DNA of 60,000 nucleotides from the NCBI RefSeq assembly GCF_030272615.1, contig NC_081413.1, positions 719,595,867 to 719,655,866 on the forward strand, read 5' to 3'. Origin of the DNA: Cryptomeria japonica. Taxonomy: Eukaryota; Streptophyta; Pinopsida; Cupressales; Cupressaceae. Each line of letters opens with the position of its first letter. The first letter of the stretch is position 1. Shown one piece after another: positions 1 to 9,744 of this stretch. The notes under the pieces were generated by a model. That model was given only the letters and a program-made list of their open reading frames with translations. It did not search any database and was not told the origin of the DNA. A program made the translations under genes and the position numbers.

Positions 1-140
1 CACTTAAGCTAACTTTAGGTGCATATAATTAATTGTTTTAATTAATTATTATGTGCAAACCTAGGTTTTCCCTTTTTAGGGTTTATTGACCTATTAAAGG
101 TTGAGTTCTTTCTTTTCATTGTAAGAATCACATTACATAT
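1..140. other. Unclassified left-edge sequence abutting Cop-1
   Basis: AT-rich sequence with repeated TTAATTAAT tracts and no recognisable domain. The reading frame of the Copia RT is open only back to about position 105, and similarity to Copia protein begins at about 141. The join is therefore probably a deletion or insertion breakpoint rather than more RT. The 5' part of Cop-1 lies outside the window or is lost. Confidence 0.4.
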
Positions 141-1265
141 TTGGTTTGCAGACTTCGACGTTCATTGTATGGTCTCAAACAAGCCCCCAGGGCTTGGTAT
201 GAGAAGATGGACTCCTTCTTGCTTTCCTCGCACTTCACACGCTGTCATTCCGATCACACAGTCTATATTCAACGTCAGGAGGGTGATCTTTTGATTCTAG
301 TGCTATATGTAGATGATCTCATCATTATAGGTAGCTCATCCTCCATGATTCAGAGTGTTCAGAGAGCTTTGATGGAGCAGTTTGAGATGACCGATCTTGG
401 TCTCTTGCACTTCTTTCTGGGTCTTCAGGTTATTCAGTCTTCGGATGGGATTTCCATTTTTCAGGAGAAGTATGCTCTTGATATGCTTCAGCGATTTGGC
501 ATGCTTGATTGCAAGTCTGCCCCCACTCCATTTCAGTCAGGTGTTGTTTTGTCTTCCACTTGCTCTACTCCTTCAGTAGACCCCACTTTATACAGGCAGT
601 TGGTTGGCAGTCTGTTGTACCTGACAAATTCTCGTCCTGATCTTTCCTTTGCGGTTGGCCTTGTCTCTCGGTTCTCCCATGATCCTCATGAGAGCCATTG
701 GCAAGCAGCCAAACGTATTTTGAGATATATTCGGGGCACCACACATTATGGCATTCACTACTCTTCAGGATCCCCTCACATCATTGGCTTCACTGACTCC
801 GATTGGGCTGGTGATGTCAATGATCGGAAGTCTACTTTTGGCTTCGTTTTTTGCCTTGGTTCTGGTCCTATCACATGGTCTTGCAAGAAGCAATCTGCTA
901 TTGCATTATCATCTACAGAGGCTGAGTACCGTGCAGCAGTGTTAGCTAGTCAGGAGGTTTTATGGCTTCGGCAATCGATGACAGAGTTTGGGTTTCCTCC
1001 AGATTGTCCCACTATTCTTTGGTGTGACAACCAGAGTGCCATTCACATTTCTCGCAACCCAGTGGAGCATCAGCGGACAAAGCATATTGAAATCCACATG
1101 CACTTCATCAGACAGTTGATTCAGGATGGTTCTCTCATCTTGGAGTATATTCCTATAGAGGAGCAGGTTGCTGACATCTTCACTAAACCTTTGGCATCTC
1201 CGCGCTATCTTCAGTTGCGCTCAATGCTTGGGGTGAAGGAAGTTGTCCTTGGGGGGTCTCAGTGA
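141..1265 (+). pseudogene. Copia polyprotein C-terminus (RT and RNase H), 5'-truncated
   Basis: C-terminal 374 residues of a Ty1/Copia polyprotein, which would normally copy the element RNA into DNA. It opens in the RT with SLYGLKQAPRAW (residues about 8-19), followed by the catalytic YVDD box (about 56-59). RNase H follows with TDSDWAG, SSTEAEY and a WCDN segment, then the usual HIEIHMHFIR and DIFTKPL endings. There are no internal stops, so this is the best-preserved reading frame in the window. It lacks gag, protease, integrase and the first RT motifs; a full polyprotein has roughly 1300-1400 residues. The listed start is a TTG inside the domain, not a real initiation codon. The frame ends about 210 bp before a polypurine tract and LTR, as expected for the end of pol. 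Confidence 0.93.
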
Positions 1266-1477
1266 GGCCTTCCTTCCTTCATGTTTTCTTTTCAGCATGA
1301 TTCTTTATCTCTTTTTGGAGAGGAGTTTTTTCCCACTGGGTTTTCTCCTTTACTCCACTTTATAGAGATTTTCTTGTATTTGGGTACCTCATCAGGCCTT
1401 GTTGTCGGGACCCTCTTTTGCATTGTAGTTCCTTTGCTTTCTTCTGCATTGTTTGTAGCTGCATTGTAGCTCATCTT

Positions 1478-1486
1478 AAGGGGGGG
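1478..1486 (+). other. Polypurine tract of Cop-1
   Basis: AAGGGGGGG lies directly before the TG of the LTR. It is the expected plus-strand DNA priming site of an LTR retrotransposon. Confidence 0.8.
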
Positions 1487-1804
1487 TGTTAGAGTAAAGT
1501 AATTAATTAACTTTGCTCTCCTCTTAAGATTTCTCTTTATGCATACATTAGTCATTTAATAATTAATATTTAATTATTAAATGCTCACACCTTAGGGTTA
1601 GGTTTTCCTTTTGGTGTTGATCTCCTTTATAAGGATTGATCTCTTGTATTATTCATATTCTTGATTTATTTTTCTCTGATAATACATCTTTTCTCTTTGT
1701 CAGAGCCAAAACCCTTGTATTCGTTCTCTCTCTTTCTCTGTGACAAGTTTCTTGCATGCAGGTTTCTTTTGGGTTCTGTGGATTTGTATTTCTCAAATCC
1801 TACA
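1487..1804 (+). repeat. 3' LTR of Copia element Cop-1
   Basis: A 318-bp LTR that begins TGTTAGAGTAAAG after the polypurine tract and ends CCTACA. It has a TATA-like CTTTATAAGG at about 1625-1634. Immediately after it the sequence switches to minus-strand Gypsy protease coding (VILPIQVGP). The LTR end is therefore the insertion boundary of Cop-1 in Tat-B. The 5' LTR is not in the window, so the target duplication cannot be checked; the right flank is TTGGT. Confidence 0.8.
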
Positions 1805-2297
1805 TTGGTCCTACCTGAATAGGTAGTATCACTGTTCCTTTAGATGACCTTTCTTCATCATCATAGGCCTTGATAGTGATCTTCTTGTTTATGTCAATAG
1901 ACGGCTCAGAGAAGCCCAATGCATGAATAAGCTTTAAAGTATAGATATTGAGACCAACTCCTCCATCTATTAAGACTCTTTTTACTCGATGTTTATAGAC
2001 TAAGACTTCAATATGGAGCAGAGTGTTATGCAGATGATTCAAGGAGACATCATCTTGTTTGGAAAAGGTAAGGTTATGAGGCCCTGTCATATGAGCCACC
2101 ATGGCTTGGAATCGATCAATGTCCAGATCTTTAGGAATGTTTGTTTTGACAAGTGCTTGCTCTAAGATGTCTTTTTGTTTTGGTGAGAGTTTGAGCAACT
2201 CGAGTATGGATATCTGAGTGCGAGTTCTCCTTAGTTGATCAACCAGGTTGTATTGAGTCTTGGGAATAGTTGTGGATGTTGATGTGTCCCCTTTCAA
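1805..2297 (-). pseudogene. Tat-B retropepsin region (truncated by Cop-1)
   Basis: About 164 residues of Gypsy polyprotein covering the start of the aspartic protease, which cleaves Gag-Pol. The active-site segment reads VLIDGGVGLNI, the DGG form that plant Tat/Athila-type elements use where most retropepsins have DTG or DSG. It is followed by AYDDEERSSKG and VILPIQVGP. The matching Tat-C frame (13636-15129) continues from this point for about 50 residues to a GRPWIHD segment, which is absent here because Cop-1 is inserted. Upstream, stops and frameshifts separate it from gag. Confidence 0.85.
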
Positions 2298-3296
2298 GTC
2301 GTATTTTTGTGCTTTGGTTGTTACATTGATCGACGGATGTTCTTGTTTGTCCTTGATTTTTATGACATTTATTTGGTTGTCATCTATCGATATGTGATTG
2401 ATGGTGTTATTGTATAGGTGATTTATAAGAGATCCTTTGGTATCATTTGATGTTGAAGCTCCTCCCTTGTTGTAATTTGGAAGAAGATTTTTAAAGGCAT
2501 CATGGTCACCATTTTTTTGTGACCATCAACTGTTAAATCACCTCTATCGATCATGTCCTGAACGATGTTCTTAAGCCTCATGCAATCATTTTTGTGATGT
2601 CCTTTGTTTCGATGAAAATCATAGAAATGTGAGTCATTCCACCAAGGTGGTTTGACCTGGGGTTCAAAGTTGTTCACAGCTAGCAATGTGATAATCTTAT
2701 TCGCCAGGAGTTCTCAAAACGCTGATTCTAAGGTTTGCCCTAATGGTGTGTAGATGTGTCTATACGAGAAAGTGTTGGTGTTGCCTCTCTGGTTTGCATT
2801 ATTCCCCTAGTTAGTGTTGTTGCCTTGGTTATTGTTTTTGCCTTGGTTAGTGTTATTAGTGTTTGATATTGAAGCTCCTTGATTGGTATTTTGTGGATAA
2901 GTGTTAGTGCCTTGATTAACACTTTTTTTTTTTTTTGGATGGTGGGTTACTTGATAAAGATAACATCATTTGTTTGGATTTCACATTATTACCATCAACT
3001 ATCCCATCATTAACAATATTTTTGTTCCTTGTCCAAAATCTATATTTATCTAAAGTGTTGTTGTTGTTTTGATTGTTAAAGGGGTTAGTGTTTGATGAGT
3101 TAACTCCTTCCTTAAAGAACTTCAATGTTCCTTTCTTGATGCAGGCTTCCTCCACTTGGATTCCATTTTCTATCAACTTGGAAAAATATGGTATGCATTG
3201 GAGTTTGAGTTGATAACTCATCTCACTATTTAGATTATCGATAAAGATCTCCATCTTTTCCTTTTTAGGCACATCTCGAGGATATCTCAAAACCAT
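2298..3296 (-). pseudogene. Tat-B gag C-terminal half with degenerate zinc knuckle
   Basis: Several broken frames match the Tat-C protein at 13636-15129. One run at 3296-2916 (RYPRDVPKKEKMEIFIDNL, then EEACIKKGTLKFFKEG) is the end of the capsid-like domain. An Asn-rich linker follows. A run at 2686-2423 carries PPWWNDSHFYDFHRNKGHH and KNDCMRLK, a nucleic-acid-binding knuckle. Tat-C reads HYCDFHRNKGHH here, so the first metal-binding Cys appears to have become Tyr in Tat-B. A poly-T run (poly-A in element sense) near 2923-2935 sits at one of the frame breaks. Confidence 0.8.
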
Positions 3297-4141
3297 GCGT
3301 CTCCACTACTGAAGAAACACCATGAATGTTTCATTGTTCTTTTGTTTGGTGTTACACACATCCAACATGGTGATTACGTGTTTAATGTTATAGGAGTATT
3401 ATGTGATAATTTTTTTTACCATCTCATCAAATGATCTAATGGGAGGTGTGAGTTTAGACAACCACTCCATGGTTTTCCCTCCCAAAATTCTTGGGAATAG
3501 TTTCATTAAGTGTCGTCGTGAGAAAACTCTAGGATTATGGTACAAAATTTTTGAACGTGATCACGGGGATCACTTTTACCATCGTACTTGTCATACTTTG
3601 GTATATCTAAATTTGGGGGAAAAGGTACCATGTTCAAACTCTTGTCAAAAGGATAAGGACAAAACTCGTCCAAGGGGTATTGCACCATGGTTCCTTGTTG
3701 CATGTCCTGCATTTGCCTTTGTAGTGTTTGGATTTGTTGTGTAAGAGAGACCATGGGTGCATTTGTACTTCGAGGGAGAGCTTCCTCTCTTTCATTAAGA
3801 TTATCATGGTTGTGTTCATGGGTGTTGTCTTTCTTGTGTATGTTTTCCGTGTCATGTGTTTCTTCTTCTCTTTGTTGGTCGTGATAGGCATAATTTCTAG
3901 ACCTTGTTCTTAAAATTCTTTCATCTATATTCCTTATGTTTTCCATATCAAAATCTTCAAGAAGTTTAACTCCTTTTCTAGTTAGCATGAGTAGATATTT
4001 TTCCTTGTCTGCTTCAATAAGTCTTTCTATGAGCTTTTGGAATGATACATTTTCTTGACATTCTTGGAGATGTTCCTCGGTGATCTCTATTTTGCCCATA
4101 TTGGCATACTCATCAAAAGGGTTGGATAATCTATGACCCAT
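3297..4141 (-). pseudogene. Tat-B gag N-terminal half
   Basis: The frame starts at 4141 (MGHRLSNPFDEY) and runs to a stop at 3506. It carries KIEITEEH, then ADKEKYLLMLTRKGVKLLED, which matches the Tat-C gag start. A charged region follows, then KYDGKSDPRDHVQKFCTII, the start of the retrotransposon gag (capsid-like) domain. The domain continues in shifted frames from 3505 to 3297 (WLSKL, SFDEMVKK) with stops. The start is chosen because similarity to Tat-C begins just downstream of this ATG. Confidence 0.8.
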
Positions 4142-5040
4142 ACTTGATTTTGGTTGTGATTCTCTCTATTTATTTCTCTGAGATCGAGTGATAATGGGAA
4201 TTTAGTAAATTTCTACCATGATGAATTCTTCGTCTTCTATGGGAGCTCTGGGTGGTGTTGGTGGTTCAGTTCAAGCTTTGTTATATGTGATACAATAATT
4301 GTGTGAATAAAGAAAGGTTGATCCTTCCTCCATGATTTAGGCATTGGTTGAATGCTTCTTTCTGAATGTAAGCCATACTTCTCAAAGGTTATTTGTCAAA
4401 CTCGTTTGTTTTGCCTTGGATATACAATCAAATGTGACGCAAGAATGCGCGATGTGATGCAAAGATTTGATGATTGATATAGAGAAATTTATTCCTTCTC
4501 GCAAGTGCCTTAGAAGTAGGTTGTCTCTTCTTCAACTTAGTTTTGTGATGAAGACTTTCTTTTCTTAAAATATGAGGAGTGGTCATACATGAATGATCAA
4601 AAATTGACGTTGATATTGGATTTGGATACTTCATTTGAATACTTAAGTTTACTTTATCAAGTAGAGGTTTAGTTAGATTTGCCTCCATGCCAAAGTGTAT
4701 CAAATGATATGGATAAAGTCTCCCAATAAACTTGATTTGAAAACTTAAGGATTAAACTAGGTATTTGTTTTTGATAGAATCCGTTGGATTGTGAAACTTT
4801 GATCACTATTTCTGATACTTCTTGATTTTGTTGGATGAAGTCTTATCTTAATCTAGTTGTTGATTTGAAAAACTTGTTCTAAGAGAGTTTTGTTGATTTT
4901 GGAATTTTTCTTACCGATGATCGGATTCAAATTTTGGCTACTAAGTTTCCTAAAGGACCTAAAAGGGTATGTGAAACTATCGATAAAATTTTCGCAAGGT
5001 GACTGATTTGCTCTCTGTTTTTCCTAGTTTTGATCATGCG
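4142..5040 (-). other. Tat-B leader, gag-proximal part
   Basis: Untranslated leader between the repeat cluster and gag. Only short stop-rich frames are present and I recognise no domain. Confidence 0.5.
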
Positions 5041-5056
5041 CTGAGATAGAGACTTA

Positions 5057-5400
5057 ATGCACTAAAGAATGTTCAAGATGCACTACAGAAAGCTCTTCAT
5101 GCACTATGCTACCTCTCCTACATGATAGTTTAGACTATTTGAAAATGACTACTCTGGATGGGTTATGCGCTAATATGTCCCGATTATACGCAATTGTTTG
5201 GATTGAAAGTGCTATGATATGTCTTGAATGCGCAATACTAATGTCTAAATACACTAGACTGATGTTGGAAAGTGCTACTAGAAATTTCACCAGTATGATA
5301 CTAGTTATGCGCTAATTTTACTGATGAGAGCGCTAAGGTTTGGTTCAAATGCGCTACTAAATAGTTGCTACGTGCTAGGATGTTTCTCCTATGCGCTAAC
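5057..5400. repeat. Tat-B leader cluster 1: degenerate 21-bp repeat (ATGCGCTA core)
   Basis: The plus-strand core ATGCRCTA or close variants recurs at 5057, 5078, 5099, then 5165, 5186, 5207, 5228, 5249, 5270, then 5307, 5328, 5349, 5370, 5391. Within each run the spacing is exactly 21 bp. The remaining 13 bp of each unit are poorly conserved. The period equals seven codons, so the minus strand (element sense) shows a heptad of the form LAHxxxx over part of the cluster. The frames contain stops elsewhere, so I treat this as a DNA or RNA repeat rather than a protein. Confidence 0.85.
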
Positions 5401-6920
5401 TGTCTTGATTTCTTTGTTTCTACTATTTTATAAACTAACACTTGTGATTTTGATGGATGATTTTCTGAAAAATAACTTGAAAACACGGCACATAGAAGAG
5501 ATAACATTTTTTGCCTATGCTAAACAAGTAGTGTATGTTTTGTGAGGATGTGTTGAAATCCCTGATGTTTTTATTGGTTTAGATAACAAATTAGACAAAT
5601 AAAGGAGACTCTTTATTCAAGGGTCATCAACAACCTCATAGCCCACTAGTCTCAATACTCTGTTAGCTCAAACAGTCGTGTCACCCCCTAGAGGGCACAC
5701 ATTTTTTTGCCTTTTGCCAGAAGTTAACTCAAAGTGAATTGCTTCACAATTGAGGAATTATCTTGGGAGATATATGGTGAGTGATCTTGGGGGCGGATTC
5801 TTCCCCACCCTTGCACTATGATATTGAAGATGTCTAGTTACTGGCTTGGCTCAAAGTTTCTAATGCTAAGGTTTTTAATCAAGCTTCCATTCGGCCTTCA
5901 GTGATAAACTCCCTCGGGAGGCTTCCCAACCTTTAGAACAAAGGCTTTATGTATCTTAAAGATACTGGGGGAAGGCTAATCACTGAGCAAAACCATTGAA
6001 GGGGACTTTCATCAACCTCCACATTTGATTATAGGGGGTTGGAACACTTGGTGATAAATTCATTTTCCACTTAGGTTGTTCCCCTCTCATCAGCCATTAA
6101 TGGCACTCTAAGAGCAATTGAGGAGGGCGGGTCTGCTAAAGGACTTAAAATGCTTTTAAGTAAAGAAAGCTTAAGGGTGGTTTGGATTTTTGGTCACCCA
6201 GTTAAGGGGAGAGCATATACCTTCCACTTTCGAGACAAAGAAAACAAGTTTTGTTTTTAACCTTCAAAGCAATGATGTTCTAACTTTCTATTTGGATATG
6301 TTGCTCCAAAACGCATGGTGTTATTTTTAACTCTTCATAGAAAAATGTTTTCTATCTAAGAAAGTGAAATCCTGGTCAACAAAAAGAAAATCGCGAAGTG
6401 AAAAACTCCTTTTCTTTGCACAAAATAATAAGTGAGGTTCTTTTTATCATTTGCAAAATGAAAATAAGTTTGTTTTATGCCCCAAAGGAAAATGTGATTC
6501 TTTTTACCCTTTGAAAACTGAAAAGCAAGTTTGTTGTTCTTTTTAAGCCCAAATTGAAATTTTTTTCTTAACTTTGCAAGAAAGTAAAGAGTTTGTTTTG
6601 TTGTTCTTTTTACCTAATGATGAGATTCTTTGTAAACCCAAATGAAGATGTAGTAGATTTTAAGCCCAAAATGAAAAGATGAGATTCTTTTTAAAACTAA
6701 AGGAAAATGAAATCTTTTTACCCAACTTGAAAAGCTAGAAAGAATTAAATTCCCACTTTAACTTCTTCCAAACCTGCAAGAAATTGTCAGTGACCTGCAA
6801 GAAGAAAAGTTAGTGAAATACCAAATCCTTGGGAGGGCTTACACAAGCCTAATTTTTTCTTATTTTAGTTACAATTTATGTTTTTTCTATGTCAGAGTCA
6901 TGCGTTGGACTTCTACATAG
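5401..6920 (-). other. Tat-B leader, central part
   Basis: Non-coding leader between the two repeat clusters. The stretch 6240-6740 is rich in repeated GAAAA, TTTTTAC and GCCCAAA words and looks like a decayed low-complexity region. The block at about 6068-6150 is conserved in Tat-C and is listed separately. Confidence 0.5.
6068..6150 (-). other. Conserved leader block shared with Tat-C
   Basis: Plus-strand words CCACTTAGGT, TTCCCCTCTCA, CAGCC and TTAATGGC, then TCTGCTAAAG, occur in the same order here and at about 17348-17425 in Tat-C. The surrounding leader is hardly alignable by eye. Its place between primer site and gag would suit a packaging or dimerisation signal; that is inference. 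Confidence 0.6.
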
Positions 6921-7140
6921 ATGCACTAAAGAAAGTCTCCTATGCACTACAATGGTTACCTAATGCACTACAATGTTTGTCCAATCGTGCAGGAAAGAAA
7001 TTGAACTTTTATGCGCTAACAGAGAGCTTGAATGCGCTAGAAAAAGGGTCCGATGTGCTAAACAATATACTGAAAGCAATATTGTTTTCCCTGAATGCGC
7101 TAGCAAAAGTTCCCGATGCACTAAAACAACATTCCCATTT
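6921..7140. repeat. Tat-B leader cluster 2: degenerate 21-bp repeat (ATGCGCTA core)
   Basis: The core ATGCRCTA or a near variant lies at 6921, 6942, 6963, 6984 (ATCGTGC), 7011, 7032, 7053, 7095 and 7116. Every step is 21 bp or 42 bp except one of 27 bp. On the minus strand the steps read as heptads (LAHSGKT, LAHRTLF, LAHSSSL, LAHKSSI). It ends about 50 bp before the primer-binding site. Confidence 0.85.
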
Positions 7141-7188
7141 GCATGTAATCTTGATCCTACATAAAAAACAATATGATTTATGGGGATG

Positions 7189-7208
7189 AGCCCCACAATG
7201 GGCGCTAG
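7189..7208 (-). other. Primer-binding site of Tat-B
   Basis: In minus sense the sequence after the 5' LTR reads GCGCCCATTGTGGGGCT. The same position in Tat-C reads GGTGCCCACTGTGGGGCT. Such GCGCCCACNGTGGGGC sites are common in plant Tat elements. I do not assign the tRNA. Confidence 0.7.
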
Positions 7209-7740
7209 AAATGTGTGCGGGAAATGAGGGTGATAGAAATGTAAAAGTCTGATTCAAACAAGCCCACACACCAATGAGACTCTTGGTGCAAGTTATAGGA
7301 ACTATCTGAAATAGTTCAACTTCCCAAGGGGTGTCCCATTGTTCTCTATCTCACAGGATCCCTAAAGTCAATGCCTTTGCTCTCAAATCACTGAGAAAAT
7401 TGACTTAGGAATGACAACTCCAAGAATGAGTGATGTTTGATTATTATGCATGAATGCATTCCTAGATATGTATGCTATTAAAACTATGATGATTAAGCTA
7501 GCATAGAGATGATGATAAGATTATCTAATTATCCTAGCAATGATATACTAGTATAACATGGATATTCTATGATATGAGAATTCTTCTAAATGCTTATTAA
7601 GATGATTTATCAAAGAGAGGCTAAAATGCTTAGTTAATTAGAATATAAGTTTGATGCATGAAGACTTGGATATATCACTAGAGAAATGACTATAAGTTTG
7701 ATACACAAAGACTTCTATATCCAAATGAGAGAATGAGAGC

Positions 7741-7752
7741 TCTATTTATAGG
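7741..7752 (-). promoter_or_regulatory. TATA box of Tat-B LTR
   Basis: TCTATTTATAGG on the plus strand gives CCTATAAATAGA in element sense. It is identical to the TATA region of the Tat-C LTRs and lies inside the LTR at a suitable U3/R position. Confidence 0.6.
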
Positions 7753-8561
7753 AAAAATAGGGCAATGGATGGTCAAGATTGAATAATCTTAACAAGGGCC
7801 AGGATTGAAAGTTAATCAATCCATGTTTACAATTCTCACCAATGAAATGGTGACAATTGTCCACAAGAGGTTACTTGAGAGGAGATGAAAGAAGCATTAA
7901 ATGCTTGAGAAGACATGGAGGTTACCTTAGGAGGCAAGGTTAAGGTTATATTAGGGCTATCTAATGGATAAAGATTTTACCCAAGGGGTAAACTCTTGTG
8001 CAAGGGTTAAAGATATAACCAAGGTTAAAGACATGAATGCTTGATGAGACCCTTGGGTTAGATGAGGGTTGAGCTAGAGAGAAAGTCTACAATCATGCAA
8101 GAAGGTTGAGTTAACCATTAATGGTTATGTAAGAACCTTAAATGGTTTGGAAGACTTTGACGGTTAACTTGTTGAGGACATAAAGCCTTTAATGGTTTTC
8201 AAAGACTTTGGAGGCTTTGAGAAGTGACTTCTCTTTCCTTAGGATTGTGACAATATTTAGGAGATGGATTAGGCTAAATTGGAAGTGATTAGAAGAATCT
8301 AGAAGGGGATTTAAGGAGGCAAGTGGGAGATGTAGGAAAATGCAAGTGGAGGGAAAAGGATTTTAATTAAAATAAAATTACTTTATTTCAGTCAATAGAT
8401 GCAACTTGCATAAATACAAGTGGGGGATTTTAAATAAATAAATTAGATTTATTTATTTGCAAGGATCAATTTAATTAAATGTAAATTTAATTAAAAAGGG
8501 AGAAAGGGGAATTAATTAAATAAAGTGATTTATTCAATTAAAGGCTAGAAAAGGCTTAGAT

Positions 8562-8566
8562 GAACT
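8562..8566. repeat. Target duplication of Tat-C, left copy (GAACT)
   Basis: GAACT directly before the TG of the left Tat-C LTR. The second copy is at 19289-19293, directly after the CA of the right LTR. Confidence 0.85.
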
Positions 8567-8966
8567 TGTCATACTTGTGAAGTGTATACCTATTCCTACA
8601 ACACAAAACACTCAATAGATCATTACAAGCATGGTTAATGAATTTAAAGCAAAGAAAGATAAACCATAGCTAATCGATCTATCACCTCTTAGTAAATGTG
8701 AGTATGAATTTTGCTCTCAAATCTAGTTAGGCAAATTCCAGTGACTTGACTACATCTAGATGGAGGATTTAAATGATAAAGATGCATGAGCTAGCAATTA
8801 TAATGATTAAGCTACATGCTTCTATGATTATGCTAGAAAATAAGCTAGATTTAAGCTAAAATTGAACATGATGACAATGCTAAAATGATAAACTAAGATT
8901 GCATATGCCTATAGTAAGAATGCTTGAATGTAAATGAGATGGGATGATTATTTCTCCAAAATGGGG

Positions 8967-8978
8967 TCTATTTATAGG
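8967..8978 (-). promoter_or_regulatory. TATA box in Tat-C 3' LTR
   Basis: TCTATTTATAGG on the plus strand. The 5' LTR has the same sequence at 18553-18564, where it would drive the element transcript. Confidence 0.6.
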
Positions 8979-9069
8979 ATTTCCAAGGCTAGGGGTGAGG
9001 TGGTAGGAATCAACAGCCAAGATTAAGTCTGAAGATATCAATGGTGAAATTGGAGGAGGTTGGAGAAGA

Positions 9070-9290
9070 GGTTGGATGAAAGGGAACATTTGGAAGTTGG
9101 TAGGAGAAGAGGTTGGATGAAAGGGAACAATGTCATCTCCATGGTGACAAGTGTCAAGAAGCTTCTAGAAAGGTTGGATGAAAGGGAACATTTGTCATCT
9201 CTATGATGACAAGTGTCAAGAGGCTTCTATAAAGGTTGGATGAAAGGGAACAATTGTCATCTCTATGGTGACAAGTGTCAACAGGCTTTG
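9070..9290. repeat. U3 minisatellite in Tat-C 3' LTR (~61 bp unit)
   Basis: Three tandem units start with AGGTTGGATGAAAGGGAACA and include TCTCTATGGTGACAAGTGTC. The first unit is preceded by an additional partial duplication of about 44 bp (GGAGAAGAGGTTGGATG twice) that the other LTR lacks. It lies upstream of the TATA box in element sense, where enhancers are expected. Confidence 0.75.
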
Positions 9291-9730
9291 CTTATGATAG
9301 AGAAAAGTGTCTAAGGAAAGGGGACATGATGGTTAGGATGGGGTTAACTAAACCTGGGGTTAGATGGAAGGAGATAGGTTTAGAAGGGTTTAGGTTAGGT
9401 GGTTAGAAGTTAGGGGAATTTGAATTTAAAAATTCAAATAGTAGGAAAAGACTAATTAATCTCAACAACTCATAAATTGATTTGTTTTAATTAATTAGGG
9501 GATTTAGAAGAAATGAATTTGATGGAGGGGATTAATTAATTTGAATTAATTAATTAAAGGGGATTATTGAAAATGAACCTATTAAATAAATGCTTAGATT
9601 TATTAATAAGTAGACAAAAAGGGGGAATTTAATCAAATTGCTTAGTGAATTCAATTAAATTGGGAAGGAGGATTAATTAAATAATTGCTTATTTAATTAA
9701 TTATCTTCAAACCATTTTTAGGTGTATACA

Positions 9731-9744
9731 TTTTGCCCCTCTTT
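9731..9744 (-). other. Polypurine tract of Tat-C
   Basis: Minus sense AAAGAGGGGCAAAA, immediately before the LTR TG. The same 14 bases occur at 40956-40969 before the Tat-A LTR, which marks the two as relatives. Confidence 0.85.

Larger units (their letters stand above)
141..1804 (+). mobile_element. Cop-1: 5'-truncated Copia element inserted in Tat-B protease
   Basis: RT and RNase H, polypurine tract and 3' LTR are in the canonical order on the plus strand. The element cuts the Tat-B protease frame just after the VGP residues that Tat-C has intact at about 13775. It is therefore younger than Tat-B. Confidence 0.85.
7212..8566 (-). repeat. Tat-B 5' LTR, larger part (interrupted by Tat-C)
   Basis: Begins TGTGTGCGGG on the plus strand next to the primer site and runs 1355 bp to GAACT, where Tat-C is inserted. 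The remaining 145 bp are at 19294-19438, giving an LTR of about 1.5 kb. AT-rich TTAATTAA tracts occupy the 8340-8540 end (U3 side in element sense). Confidence 0.75.
8567..9730 (-). repeat. 3' LTR of Tat-C
   Basis: A 1164-bp LTR that pairs with 18153-19288. Its outer end abuts GAACT, and its inner end abuts the polypurine tract. It has a TATA box at 8967-8978 (CCTATAAATAGA in element sense) and a U3 minisatellite at 9070-9290. It is slightly longer than its partner because of an extra tandem piece in that minisatellite. Confidence 0.9.

Noticed and set aside
5301-5507. Minus-strand 68-codon ORF with LAH heptads
   Set aside because: It lies at the edge of the 21-bp repeat cluster in an untranslated leader. 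The adjacent repeat units carry stops in the same frame, so a protein is not supported.
6878-7189. Plus-strand 103-codon frame with NAL heptads, resembling a coiled-coil protein
   Set aside because: It is antisense to Tat-B. The heptads follow from the 21-bp DNA repeat, which is also present in stop-containing frames in the other cluster.
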